DNA from: Anthoceros angustus
Lineage: Eukaryota > Streptophyta > Anthocerotopsida > Anthocerotales > Anthocerotaceae
DNA: 64,000 nucleotides
Direction: 5' to 3'
Assembly (NCBI GenBank): GCA_010909165.1
Contig: MU008170.1
Coordinates: forward strand, 620,001 to 684,000
In this document: piece after piece, positions 20,276 through 29,390 of the stretch
Layout of the letters: every line of letters starts with the position of its first letter
How positions within the stretch are numbered: the first letter of the stretch is position 1
The notes under the pieces: model-generated
Databases searched by the model: none
What the model saw: the letters and a program-made list of their open reading frames with translations, nothing else
What the model was told of the DNA's origin: nothing
Program-made: the position numbers and the translations under genes

Positions 20276-20890
20276 ACAGCGGCTGTCACCAACACCCTCA
20301 AAGATTGGTATCCCCATCTAATTGTAGCCTAGCGGATGCACAGTCAGACTCTGTAAGGCAAAGAGAGGCCTCATAGCCTGAAACATTGCACATCACACTG
20401 TCAGCACGGGGATCCTACCGCTGTTTCGCACAAAGCAGATGGCATGGGTGAGACCAGACCAACCCACAATCTGTATGTTTACTGTCGCCTGCGGTCTTTT
20501 GGGTTGTCAGGCCAAAGGTGCATGACTACTCCAATCAACGTCCTACATCCTACATGTGTGGCCGAGTCCGAGATATGGAGCCCTATTTTGCTGGCAGACC
20601 CTGCACAGGACTACTGTAACACCTCACCATGCGATGCCTATCCAATATCATAGACACTCCCGTGATTCTAATTGCAGATTCCAATAATCTTGCTCATCCG
20701 ATCATCCTATAATGGGTCCCGAAATGAGAGATTCAGACAAGCTGCTGTTCAAGAGAGCAACAGAGTATAAAGAGTACGAAGCTTCACAGAGGCCATCCCT
20801 GTTAGATGCTGGTTGAGCAGTCTGAGCAGACCAGAACAGAGAGAGCTATGTACACTGTACACTTGCCACCGTTGATCAAACGTTGGTGTT
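20276..20890. other. intergenic region
   Basis: No gene, RNA or clear repeat was recognised in this stretch. Confidence 0.4.
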
Positions 20891-21334
20891 TCACCGGTCG
20901 AAGGTGCCTTTCTCCCCAGGCACATCTCTACCTTGAATACGTGATACGATTCTGAAGTTGTTCCTTGTAAGAGGATTCAACACCACCGGCTTACTGTTAG
21001 CCACGGTCGGCCAGCCATTATCCATCTTCCACGCGGTTGCTTCGCTCCACTCCTTAGATAGTGTCCTAGGAACGGTTCCTGTTCTCAGCCAGGTTGGAAT
21101 CAATTGGAGTCACCAGGAACCTATACGTGCAGCTTGGATAAATTTTGAGCCCATAGAAAACATGCATCGTGGCTCCAGCTCCATGCACTCCCTGGTTCCA
21201 GCATGTAAATGGTCACATGAATGAAAGAAATGCTCACCGCCAAAGATCTTCCTGTTGCGAACGAGATCCCAGTAGATGTAGGACACGACGAGGGCTCCCG
21301 TAACGGACCCCACAATCAGCCTGGTTTGCCCCAT
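20891..21334 (-). CDS. conserved small plant protein with one membrane segment, two exons, 94 aa
   Basis: Exon 1 is 21334-21238 and exon 2 is 21078-20891, joined at phase 1. The product begins MGQTRLIVGSVTGALVVSYI, a single hydrophobic segment at the N-terminus. YWDLVRNRKIFGG follows and then, after the splice, TVPRTLSKEWSEAT, ending in a polar tail (NPLTRNNFRIVSRIQ). The short N-anchored layout suggests an organelle inner-membrane or ER protein. I believe similar short proteins occur across plants, but I cannot name a function. It is head-to-head with the APC15-like gene, 590 bases apart. Gene model good, function unknown. Confidence 0.65.
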
Positions 21335-21924
21335 GATCGCTGCCTTGTTGCTTCTCTTTTGTCAATTGCAAGGCTTAGGCACAGTTGGCTTTACATACAG
21401 ATGCCACGGTCACTGGGCTCAACCCCGGTTGATTCCGGATTTTGATTGTTTGATGCAGTCTGGCAGTGGTCCGAACATACCAATTCTGTAATGGCTGCAA
21501 GCAGCCAGCAGGAGAGAGCTCCTTGGGCCGATCTTACAACTCGCTTTTAGCAACTTCTACAACTGGCTGTGACAATTTATTTTCGCGAAGGTGATTGCAA
21601 CAACGAATTCTGGCAATGGGTGCACCCCATGTCACGACTGCCGGATTCCTCTTCGTCAGGGTCAGGAGCTGGATATGGATGTGGATGCCCTTGGCTCCTA
21701 ACATGGAACCCACGTGGAAGTGCAGCTGCCCAGAAAGCTTCGGGCTGAGGAGCTCAGGGTTCTGGGTTTTCCGTGTCCTACGGTATTTTCTATCGCCCAT
21801 AAAAACCGTTTGAACAGCTACAAGACGAACAGCAACGAGGTGCTGGAAGCGAAGTGTTGCGAGACGTTGAAGCAGGCAGAGCTGAGAGCAGGAACAGGAG
21901 GAGGAGGAGGAGGAAGGCACGTTA
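21335..21924. promoter_or_regulatory. divergent intergenic promoter region
   Basis: The 590 bases between two divergent ATGs (21334 minus, 21925 plus) must hold both promoters and leaders. A GGA-repeat tract at about 21895-21916 lies in the probable APC15 leader, just before the ATG. I did not recognise a TATA box. Confidence 0.5.
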
Positions 21925-22191
21925 ATGTTTCCCCGACTGCTACCGCCCACCGTCGACGACTCCTCGTACTGGCAGATCCAGGACAGCGATGAGGCCATTC
22001 TGGCGCAGCAGGAGTCCGAGCTGGATGAGAACTTCAACGAGATCAAGACAGCCTGCGATGGCATTGTAGTCATCGGCAAAATCCCGCCAGACAACGACCA
22101 GGACGAGTACGAGCCGGATGCGGAGGACAAGGAGGCCAACAATGTGGAGGAGGATAGCGATGCTGGAGAGTTCGATCAGGAGACAGGGTAG
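21925..22191 (+). CDS. APC15-like anaphase-promoting complex subunit, 88 aa
   Basis: APC15 (Mnd2 in yeast) is a small subunit of the APC/C ubiquitin ligase; in animals it promotes turnover of the mitotic checkpoint complex. The protein starts MFPRLLPPTVDDSSYW, like the LFPSLFPR...LW start of human APC15. A Glu/Gln-rich helix follows (LAQQESELDENFNEI), then IVVIGK aligning with the VPIGK motif, then an acidic tail (DNDQDEYEPDAEDKEANN). Size and order match the family, though the acidic tail is shorter than in vertebrates. It has a single exon ending TAG at 22191, 65 bases before the borealin-like ATG. A 56-nt GT-AG segment (22188-22243) would, if spliced, remove the stop and fuse the two frames. 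Identification is by motif only. Confidence 0.7.
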   Translation: MFPRLLPPTVDDSSYWQIQDSDEAILAQQESELDENFNEIKTACDGIVVIGKIPPDNDQDEYEPDAEDKEANNVEEDSDAGEFDQETG

Positions 22192-22256
22192 ATAGGTAGG
22201 CTGGATGGAGCTGTAGTGGTGGTGGGTTGTGGCTCTCTGACAGAAGGAAGAAGAAG

Positions 22257-23423
22257 ATGGAGAAAGCGGGTGGCAAGAAGCGGGGGAGGCTCAGGAAGGG
22301 AGCCGATTCCTCCAGCTCCCCCGTGAAGGATGGGACGGCAGGAGCAGGAGCAGGGGAGGCTGGGGAGGCTGGGGGGCGGGTGACCAGGAAGCAGGCGGCC
22401 AGGAGAAGGCCGCTGGTGGATATGGATGCCAACCCGAGGGAGAAAGACCGGAGTGTAGGGCTTGCTGTGGGTTCGGGCAGGGCGACAAGGAGGACAAGGT
22501 TGGGGGACAAGCAGGCGAAGGAGGATGATGCCGTGAATGGAGATGGGCATGGAAAGCATGGAAACGGGGCTTGTTTGCATGCGATGGTGGAGATGGAGGA
22601 GGGCCGTTCTCCAATACCCAAGAAAGGGAAAGGCCGAAGAGCAGGGCAAGAGGGAGCTGCGGGGGAGGATGATGTTGTGGGAGAGAAGGCGGAGCTGTTG
22701 CCCAAGGACTCGGGCCGAGTGGACCCATCTGCTAGGCCTCCGCTCAAGGAGGTGCCAGGGCTTCCCTCCAACTACGAGGAGCGGCTGGAGTTGATCCGCC
22801 GGGTGAGCGAGTGCATCAACTCCGAGGTGGAGTTCCGTTGCGAGGCCCTCAAGGCCACGCTGGACATGCAGCTCCCGGCCGTGATGGCCCAGCTGAAGCT
22901 GCAGCAGGCCAAGTTCTCGGCAACCCAGCTCAGGATGCCGCTGGTGGAGTTTGTGGAAAAGTACTGCACCCATTGCGGGATCGGGGAGCGGGAGGACGGG
23001 TCCTTAGAGATTAGGAAGTTCGACAGAAGCATGGCTGGGGATGTCGGAGACGGATGGGCGGAAGGGCAGCAGCAGCAGGTGCAGGGAAATGTGGTTCCCA
23101 CTCCTGCCCCAGCCATGGCAGCTGCAGATTGCAGTGCAGAGAAATGGGCCACCAGAGGCCAGAAACGTGACCGACACAACGGGGACCTGTCGGAGATCAT
23201 GTCAGCCTACATCCAGGCATCTGCATCTCGAGACTTTGGTGCCCTCACCAGCCCTACCATGGCCACTCCCGCCACCTGGAGAAGAGGCAGCCTCTTCACA
23301 GGTCCGCCTCTCGCTGCTGCCCTGCAACCGTCCCGGTGTGGAGTCACTCCCAGGTCAGAGAGAAGGCCTCAGCGAGGAGAGATGCTCATGTCCGTCAATG
23401 GCTCGCCTCTTGGACACTACTGA
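22257..23423 (+). CDS. borealin-like chromosomal passenger complex protein
   Basis: Borealin joins INCENP, survivin and Aurora kinase in the chromosomal passenger complex, which corrects kinetochore attachment and guides cytokinesis. ATG 22257 (MEKAGGKKRGRLRK) is chosen; the frame opens ten codons earlier at a non-ATG. The protein has 388 aa. It has a long basic, disordered N-terminus, then a helical segment at about residues 175-240 (NYEERLELIRRVSECINSEV, then QLPAVMAQLKLQQAKFSATQ, RMPLVEFVEKYC). That resembles the borealin N-terminal helix in heptad spacing and in the final leucine/proline-methionine part. The C-terminus ends GEMLMSVNGSPLGHY, recalling the V-x-NGSPL motif of borealins. The long N-terminal extension is unlike animal borealins. 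Alternative: another coiled-coil nuclear protein. Confidence 0.55.
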   Translation: MEKAGGKKRGRLRKGADSSSSPVKDGTAGAGAGEAGEAGGRVTRKQAARRRPLVDMDANPREKDRSVGLAVGSGRATRRTRLGDKQAKEDDAVNGDGHGKHGNGACLHAMVEMEEGRSPIPKKGKGRRAGQEGAAGEDDVVGEKAELLPKDSGRVDPSARPPLKEVPGLPSNYEERLELIRRVSECINSEVEFRCEALKATLDMQLPAVMAQLKLQQAKFSATQLRMPLVEFVEKYCTHCGIGEREDGSLEIRKFDRSMAGDVGDGWAEGQQQQVQGNVVPTPAPAMAAADCSAEKWATRGQKRDRHNGDLSEIMSAYIQASASRDFGALTSPTMATPATWRRGSLFTGPPLAAALQPSRCGVTPRSERRPQRGEMLMSVNGSPLGHY

Positions 23424-23854
23424 TAGACAGAAATAAAAGAAGAGAGAAGACAGCACGGCACACCACAGCATAGAATAGCACACCTTGTAGTCGTACGCAG
23501 ACGAGACATACCTCCCGCATGAGCCCACACACTCTTCTCGCAGATGGGTGTCTAGAATTTTTGTCCTCCCTATATATGTATGTATCGTCTATTCCTCTTG
23601 TCGACATGGAGACGACGACCCTTACTTCCTCAGCCCCGTCCATACAAGTTTGAAGAGCGTGGGACCTTCTGTTGTGGTCCATTCGCAGCCTTCTGCGCTC
23701 ACAATTCTTGTGAGGTAGTTTTCTCTTCCGTTGTCCTTGTTCCTAAAAACGACCCATAGTGCTTGGGCTTGAGCTTAAAAACAACCTACCCTCCCGTTTT
23801 CTCACAATTTGTTCACACAAGCAGTGAGCCTGTTAGCGCATTGTGAGCAGCAGC
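23424..23854. other. intergenic region before TFIIF beta
   Basis: No gene is visible in these 431 bases. They probably hold the borealin-like 3' UTR and the TFIIF beta promoter. Confidence 0.4.
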
Positions 23855-25252
23855 ATGGGTGTGGGCGGCGACGACAAAGCTGATATGCCTGGGCTGCCTG
23901 GAGTACCGCTTGACACTACAGCGGCCCAGCGCGAGATTTTGCTGCTCAAGGTGCCAACTGCGCTGGCTAAATTATGGCAGCAGCAGCGAGATGCAGGATC
24001 CACGGAGCCGCTGGCTCGGCTCACCTCCACCTGGGATCTGCTCAACCCCAATTCTCCTCCAGAGGTGCCATGAGAGATGCGACGTGCTATTGCAATTCTC
24101 GTTCTTTGGCAGCTATGTCGCGGCTTGTCTAGGTAGGGTTGTAGAGGTGAGCCAGACTTACGACGATGACCTCTCTCTGGACATGCTTGCATGCCGCAGT
24201 TTTCCATGGAGGTGCCCGGGAAGGATGGAGAGTTGCCAAAGAAGTATGTGCTCCCTGCGGCCAAGGACCCTGTGCCTATGTGCATTTTTACTGAGACAAC
24301 CGATGGTAATTGCGTTGCTGCCCATTTTTGATGAATTGTCATGCACCAGGGTGGTGGCACGCTGGTTGGCCCATGGCCATGGCCTGACCAAGTGGTGCTG
24401 AATGCAACTTTGGGGCCCTGTTCTGGTTAGGAGGGCAGCTCGCTTGAACACAACGAGTGCATATCCTGTGCAGGGAAACTTGCAGCGGAGGGAAGAGTGA
24501 AGTACAAATTTGACATGCAGCGGAGTGGCCAGGATCCTGATGAGTATCGTAAGATTTGCCGGGACAGGTTGACCAAGTCCATGGTTAAACCACGAACCCT
24601 ACAGGTTTGCAGCCTGGAGACCAGACCTCCTTCACCTTTTCCCTAATTGCTAGTCTGTGTATGTTAATGTGTTTCCTGGTTTTAGGTTCTGTCGGAGGAT
24701 GGTGGTAGGTATATGAGGCCACAACCGGGAACTTGGCATGCGGGTACAAAGGTACAGTGTGCTGACTCCCACTGAATAGGCTTTGCTTTCCATGCAGCAC
24801 CATCTGCAACTGCTCCTGCTGGTGAGAGAGTATTTTAACCAGCGTATGTTTTTCTTCTTAGGATAAGAAGAAGACCGTGGTGCCTGCAAAAGGTACTGAA
24901 GGGAAGCGGATTCGCGGAGATCGCACGCAGTTGGAAGACATGGTTTTCCAGCTGTTCGAGCAGACTCCTAATTGGGGATTGAAGAGCCTTACGCAGGCGA
25001 CTGCTCAGCCTGTGGTATGTAGTGTCCTCTGAATTCATGAACCCAATATCACAGCTTCTGCTATATGACTGGCATCCTAGACTAGTTCTCACAGGCGTTA
25101 ACTCTGTCTCCTGGCAGGCTTTCCTTAAAGAGGTTCTGAACGAACTCTGTATATACAACAAAAGGGGGCTCAATCAAGGCACATACGAACTCAAGCCGGA
25201 ATATAAGCGTATGGCGGCCGAGGCTGCTCCGGCTGCGCCACCCTCAGGATAG
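23855..25252 (+). CDS. transcription initiation factor IIF beta subunit (RAP30), six exons
   Basis: TFIIF beta pairs with TFIIF alpha, binds RNA polymerase II and stabilises the pre-initiation complex in the nucleus. Exons: 23855-24064, 24200-24305, 24474-24604, 24686-24751, 24862-25014, 25118-25252. All are in phase and give 266 aa. The dimerisation region starts LDTTAAQREILLLKVPTALA; GKLAAEGRVKYKFDM and YRKICRDRLTKSMVKPRTLQ follow. The C-terminal winged helix reads RGDRTQLEDMVFQLFEQTPN, WGLKSLTQATAQPVAFLKEV and NKRGLNQGTYELKPEYK, matching the RAP30 winged helix. ATG 23855 (MGVGGDDKAD) is the only ATG before the conserved start. Size matches RAP30 (249 aa in human). Confidence 0.93.
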
Positions 25253-27436
25253 AAGCTTGTTCACCCATCGGTGCTTGTCGGAGTATTTTTCCCAAGGTCG
25301 AAGGAGGACCTCCCTGACCACATCGAGAGGCGATCTTCCTCACCTTATGTACACCTCTATGTACCATAACAATGGCGATAAAGTCGCCTCCACGGATTCT
25401 TTTTACTTTGTAAATAGGTAGACCAACCCGAAAAGGTCGAAGGGGATTTCCACCCATTTTTGGCAGATTTTATCTTATTAATAATTACACTTAGAGTAAA
25501 GAATAACAGCACTGGTGAGATAAGATTCAAAAGAATGAAGCCTAGTTGGTGAGCTTGCCCTTGAGCCAAGGGTGGATAGCCAGGCTCAAGTGTGTGTGTA
25601 ATTTTTTGTGATTAAAAAGTAGCTTCTCAAGCTCGAGGCTTGTTGAGGAGGAAGAGTAGCTTCTTGAGGCTTTTCGAGGAGGTGGTTTGCGAAAAGTCAA
25701 TTGACGGCTGGCTACTTGGAGCCTACTCCTGCGTCGTGAGGTTGAGAGTGCTGAGAGTTGGTCCATGTCTCTAATCTCGAGAGAATTAGCGAGGTCCTGG
25801 ACTGCCTGAGAGTGCTGAGAGTTGGTCCATGTCTCTAATCTCGAGAGAATTAGCGAGGTCCTGGACTGCCGGGAAGCCAACACAGATCGCATCCCTACTG
25901 GCTGCGTAGCTTTAAGGGGCGTTACTCTCAAGACGTCCATTTCACCACAATTTCCACAAGGATGTGCTGTATCGATACTTGTGATCAATAAAATATTACT
26001 CTTTCGTTCAAGAGGATTCTTTACTATTTCTCCATATCCCCTCATTTCTTTTTTTTTTCCTCCCTTCCCATTTTTTCATTTTTCCCCTTCTCCTCATCTT
26101 CCATATTTGTATTATTTTCTCATTTTATCCTTTTCTTCCTTCCCTTCTCTCTCCCAGTCCTCATGCCCTTTTTCCTCTCCCAATGCGCAATCCACACTCC
26201 CTCAGCGAGTTATGTTGCACCAATTTGTTCGACCCACACAGTGTGATAAAGATTCCACTCATATTGCACCATGCACTTCTTTTGGAGTGGTCTCTTAACC
26301 ACCATCTGAAGCATGAACATTGGTTGCACATCACATGGATTTGTCCCAATAAACATGGTACGAGGCGACACGCTATTTGAGCGTTAATGTCTAATTTTTT
26401 TCAGACTAGGACATAAGCATACAAATAAGGCAAAACGATGTCAAGTGTAATTGCATGTCCTAGCCATTACAGCAGCAAAACACTATATGAGCCAAAAGAG
26501 TATCTCCATCCTGGGTGACAATATATGTAGATTGAAAGAGAGTATAATATTGGCGTTTGGGCTGCAAGTTCAATCTCAGACGGGTGTGCTCTTCACCACA
26601 CATTTTCTAGAGTTTTGAGCGAACGAGTGCAGAGACATTACTGAATTCTGCCCTATTCATGTGCATCGGCCAACGAATGGGGAACGTTGTATATGTTTAA
26701 TCCTTGCTAATTGGGAAATATTTTCTGTGGTACCCTATTCCGTAGATATTGTGAAGGGAAAATCCTTTGTTTTTTGCGCTGCAGCTCGTTTCAGCGGAAT
26801 CTATCGAATTTATGAGACACTGTTACCTACCGAAACTTGGCCATGCGCTCCATCACCAACCTACCCGGGGGCCGATACCGTGTACAATAAAGCGCTCAAG
26901 GTGAGCCTCAACCCATGACCAACGTGTCCCTCCATTCCTTGCACTTGCAAATCATGGTGTACGTACTACATTGTTTATGATATGTGCAGCCAATGAGTCA
27001 ATATATCGATAGGAAAAACAAGAAAGAACGAGCAAATGATTTACAACATACAGGAAGAAGAGAAAGGGGAGAAAGTAACAACAACACACACTTATTGGCG
27101 CGTGTTCTGCGACGCTCCTCATCCTTATATAAACATGAAAATTTTTGCAAATCTTGATCATCTTGTACTGAATCATGTTCATCTTCAATGAAGTAAGCTT
27201 GGCGAATCATTTCATTTGACATTGGTAAGTATTGACAGCTTTACTTCTTGACTACAAGCAAGAAATAGAAAGAAGGAAAAGATAATTATGTCTATGTTTC
27301 ATCTTATTTCTGCAACATTGTCTGGCTTATTCATACCTTCTCCAACTAGACCTTCCCATTGTTACCAAGGCATATATTCTTAAATAAATAAGTTAACATC
27401 ATATAAAAAGGGGAATGTGGAGACTTCATTAAAAAA
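25253..27436. other. intergenic, AT-rich, no gene supported
   Basis: A perfect 64-base tandem duplication (listed separately) and a pyrimidine-rich tract at about 26040-26170 are present. A polyadenylation-like AATAAA at about 25988 lies in sequence that could be a decayed LTR, but no paired copy was found. Short frames at 26661 (plus) and 27222 (minus) lack recognisable similarity. Confidence 0.45.
25743..25870. repeat. perfect 64-base tandem duplication
   Basis: Bases 25743-25806 are repeated without a mismatch at 25807-25870. The unit contains the near-palindrome TCTAATCTCGAGAGAATTAG. The lack of divergence in otherwise decayed DNA points to a recent event or an assembly stutter. Confidence 0.9.
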
Positions 27437-28290
27437 AATTGTACCTGATAGACCACCCGAAGAAAGACGCGAAGCAGTAGTATGCGGCCAGCCGAAGACC
27501 GGCCTGTCTAAACAACAGAGTTCCTCAGGGATGATATCCCGAATAACATGTGAAATAGAGTCTCCCAGACGCGGATGAAGGGCGCGAAGGACAGCGATAG
27601 TCTCCTCAGAAGCTGGCGCCACCGGCTCCGGGCGAATAGCCCGAGCAACCCCAGCATACTCCCCGACACGACCCAGCAAGAGACACCTTTTGAGATGCGC
27701 GTTTGCAAGGTCTGGGCGAACATGATTCACCTTAGCAAAGTCTAGCCTAGACCTCGCAACGCGCCTTGCCTCCTCCTGCAAGACCTCCCAATCCCTCGCT
27801 TGATATCGACGGAGATGAGAGGCAACCTCGCGATGACCAGAAAAACAGCCCCGAGAGAGACGAAGGCACCGCCGGGGGAGAAAAAGAAACAAAGCCCAAG
27901 TAGCCTCGTCCTGTGGATCCAACACGAGGCATTCCAAAGGAAGGCGATAAGCGAGGCGGACATCAGAAGGCACCATGAGAGGCGCTGAAAAAGACGTGGT
28001 CCTAGGAAATGCACTTTGTATAAGGCAAGAAGATGATCAGTCTGCCCCTGCAACCACTGCCTAGACTCTAGAGAGGGCCCAAGGGGGGTATCTGGAGTCG
28101 GGAGGACAGCAGTGGAGGAAGAAACAAGGTATAGCTGAGCCTCCTAGGTGGCCCGATCAAAATCCTTGTGGACCAGACCAATGTGGTTCCTGACTCTCCG
28201 AGGTTTGAATGATTTCTCGCACACGGGAGAAGAAGTGTCCTTCATAAGCGCAGAAGAAGGGGGCCCCATAGCAATAAAGAGAAAAACCTG
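27437..28290 (-). pseudogene. LINE-type retrotransposon ORF fragment, 5' part only
   Basis: Minus-strand fragment of the protein upstream of the reverse transcriptase in non-LTR elements. The first piece (ATG 28269) has a zinc-finger-like motif, PVCEKSFKPRRVRNHIGLVH, with the first cysteine missing. After a stop and frameshifts come PSDVRLAYRLPLECLVLDP, WALFLFLPRRCLRL and RDWEVLQEEARRVARSRL. A short-helix segment (HLKRCLLLGRVGEYAGVARA, then PVAPASEETIAVLRALHPRL) follows, typical of the region before the RT domain in LINE proteins of plants and algae. The frame ends near an A-rich stretch at 27430; no RT, endonuclease or tail is present in the window. Dead element. Confidence 0.6.
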
Positions 28291-28700
28291 AAAAATGCCC
28301 AAAAAAGAACCGCAGTGTGCCGCCAAGAACCATAAACCAAAACGCTCCGAACCAGAAAAAAAAAACAGCACTGCAACAATCGCAACTTGGCAACCATGCC
28401 TCGCCAGCCCACAACACCGTAATCCGAAAAAGTACCCGCCTGACCCCCTCACAACTCCATGCCCCGCTATCACATCGAAAAACTCACCGGCCCTAATACG
28501 GCGAAGAAAAGGACCTACCCTCGAACACCGCCAAATCCGCAGAGTTGGAGCCTGTGAAGGGCGTGAGCATGGGCCTGCAAACCACGCCGCGGCCCCCTTC
28601 CCCTCTCCCCGCTGCCATGCGCTCCGATAGACTCGCGCCCGAAGCCGGGCCTGCAAGGATAGCACAGCTAGGTGCGCCGCGAGCCGCCTCGGCGCCGAGC

Positions 28701-29150
28701 GCCGATGAGCCTCGCCCGCACCGCTTTTGTCCTCGCCCGCCCTCTCACCCGGACCGCCCGCCAAATCCTGCGGCAAGCGGGCCTCGCTGCCTCGCTCCTA
28801 CCGCCTTGCAACCTTTCTACCATCATCGTATGGCGCTCCTCACCACCGCCTCACTCACGCTCCTCACTATGCTCCTCACCATGCTCCTTACGCGCTCCTT
28901 ACGCGCTCCCCACCATCGCCTTGCCGATGAGCCTCGCCCGCACCTTTTGTCCTCGCCCGCCTCTCACCCGGACCGCCCCGCCAAATCCTGCGAGGCCGCG
29001 GGCCTCGCTGCCCGCTCCCTACCGCCTTGCGCAACCTTTCTACCATCATCGTATGGCGCTCCTCACCACCGCCTCACTACGCTCCTCACTATGCTCCTCA
29101 CCATGCTCCTTACCGCGCTCCTTACCGCCGCTCCCCACCATCGCCTTACT
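28701..29150. repeat. GC-rich tandem duplication, period about 222
   Basis: The unit starting GCCGATGAGCCTCGCCCGCA at 28701 is repeated from 28923. It contains CTC/CGC-rich runs (GCTCCTCACCACCGCCTCAC) and is followed by further shorter CGCTCCTCAC iterations to about 29260. Open frames across it are low-complexity and are not called as genes. It lies just upstream of the LINE ORF fragment, on its 5' side, and could be that element's promoter region. Confidence 0.6.
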
Positions 29151-29360
29151 TCGCTTCTAGCCGCTCTGCACCGCCCTAGGTGCGCCGCACTTAGGGCACT
29201 CCTCACCAGCGCTCCTCATCGGTGCCTCACTCCGCTCCTAGTTGCTCTAGAACGCTGCATCACTTCAGGTATGTCCTCGCTTTTAAATATGGTCCTAAAA
29301 CTAATGTGAGAAATCTAAAAATCTAAACTTACTGCATTCTGTGGAATAACAATATGAACA

Positions 29361-29390
29361 AACATGGTAATTCTGTAAGGAGGTTAATAT
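29361..29390 (+). repeat. left inverted repeat
   Basis: The sequence begins AACATGGTAATTCTGTAAGG and continues AGGTTAATAT. Its reverse complement is found at 52896-52925 with a single mismatch. A second copy of this end, with one base deleted, is at about 30592. Confidence 0.75.

Noticed and set aside
22271-22973. Long minus-strand frames opposite the borealin-like gene
   Set aside because: Proline- and serine-rich antisense shadows of a GC-rich coding strand; no domain and no gene structure.
27000-27222. Minus-strand frame starting MSNEMIRQAYFIEDEHDS
   Set aside because: Composition looks protein-like for about 45 codons, but there is no similarity that I recognise, no supported splice partner, and the flanks are repeat-like.
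28545-29309. 254-codon plus-strand frame in the GC-rich tandem repeat
   Set aside because: Low-complexity product of CTC/CGC repeats; its length follows from lack of stop codons in the repeat.
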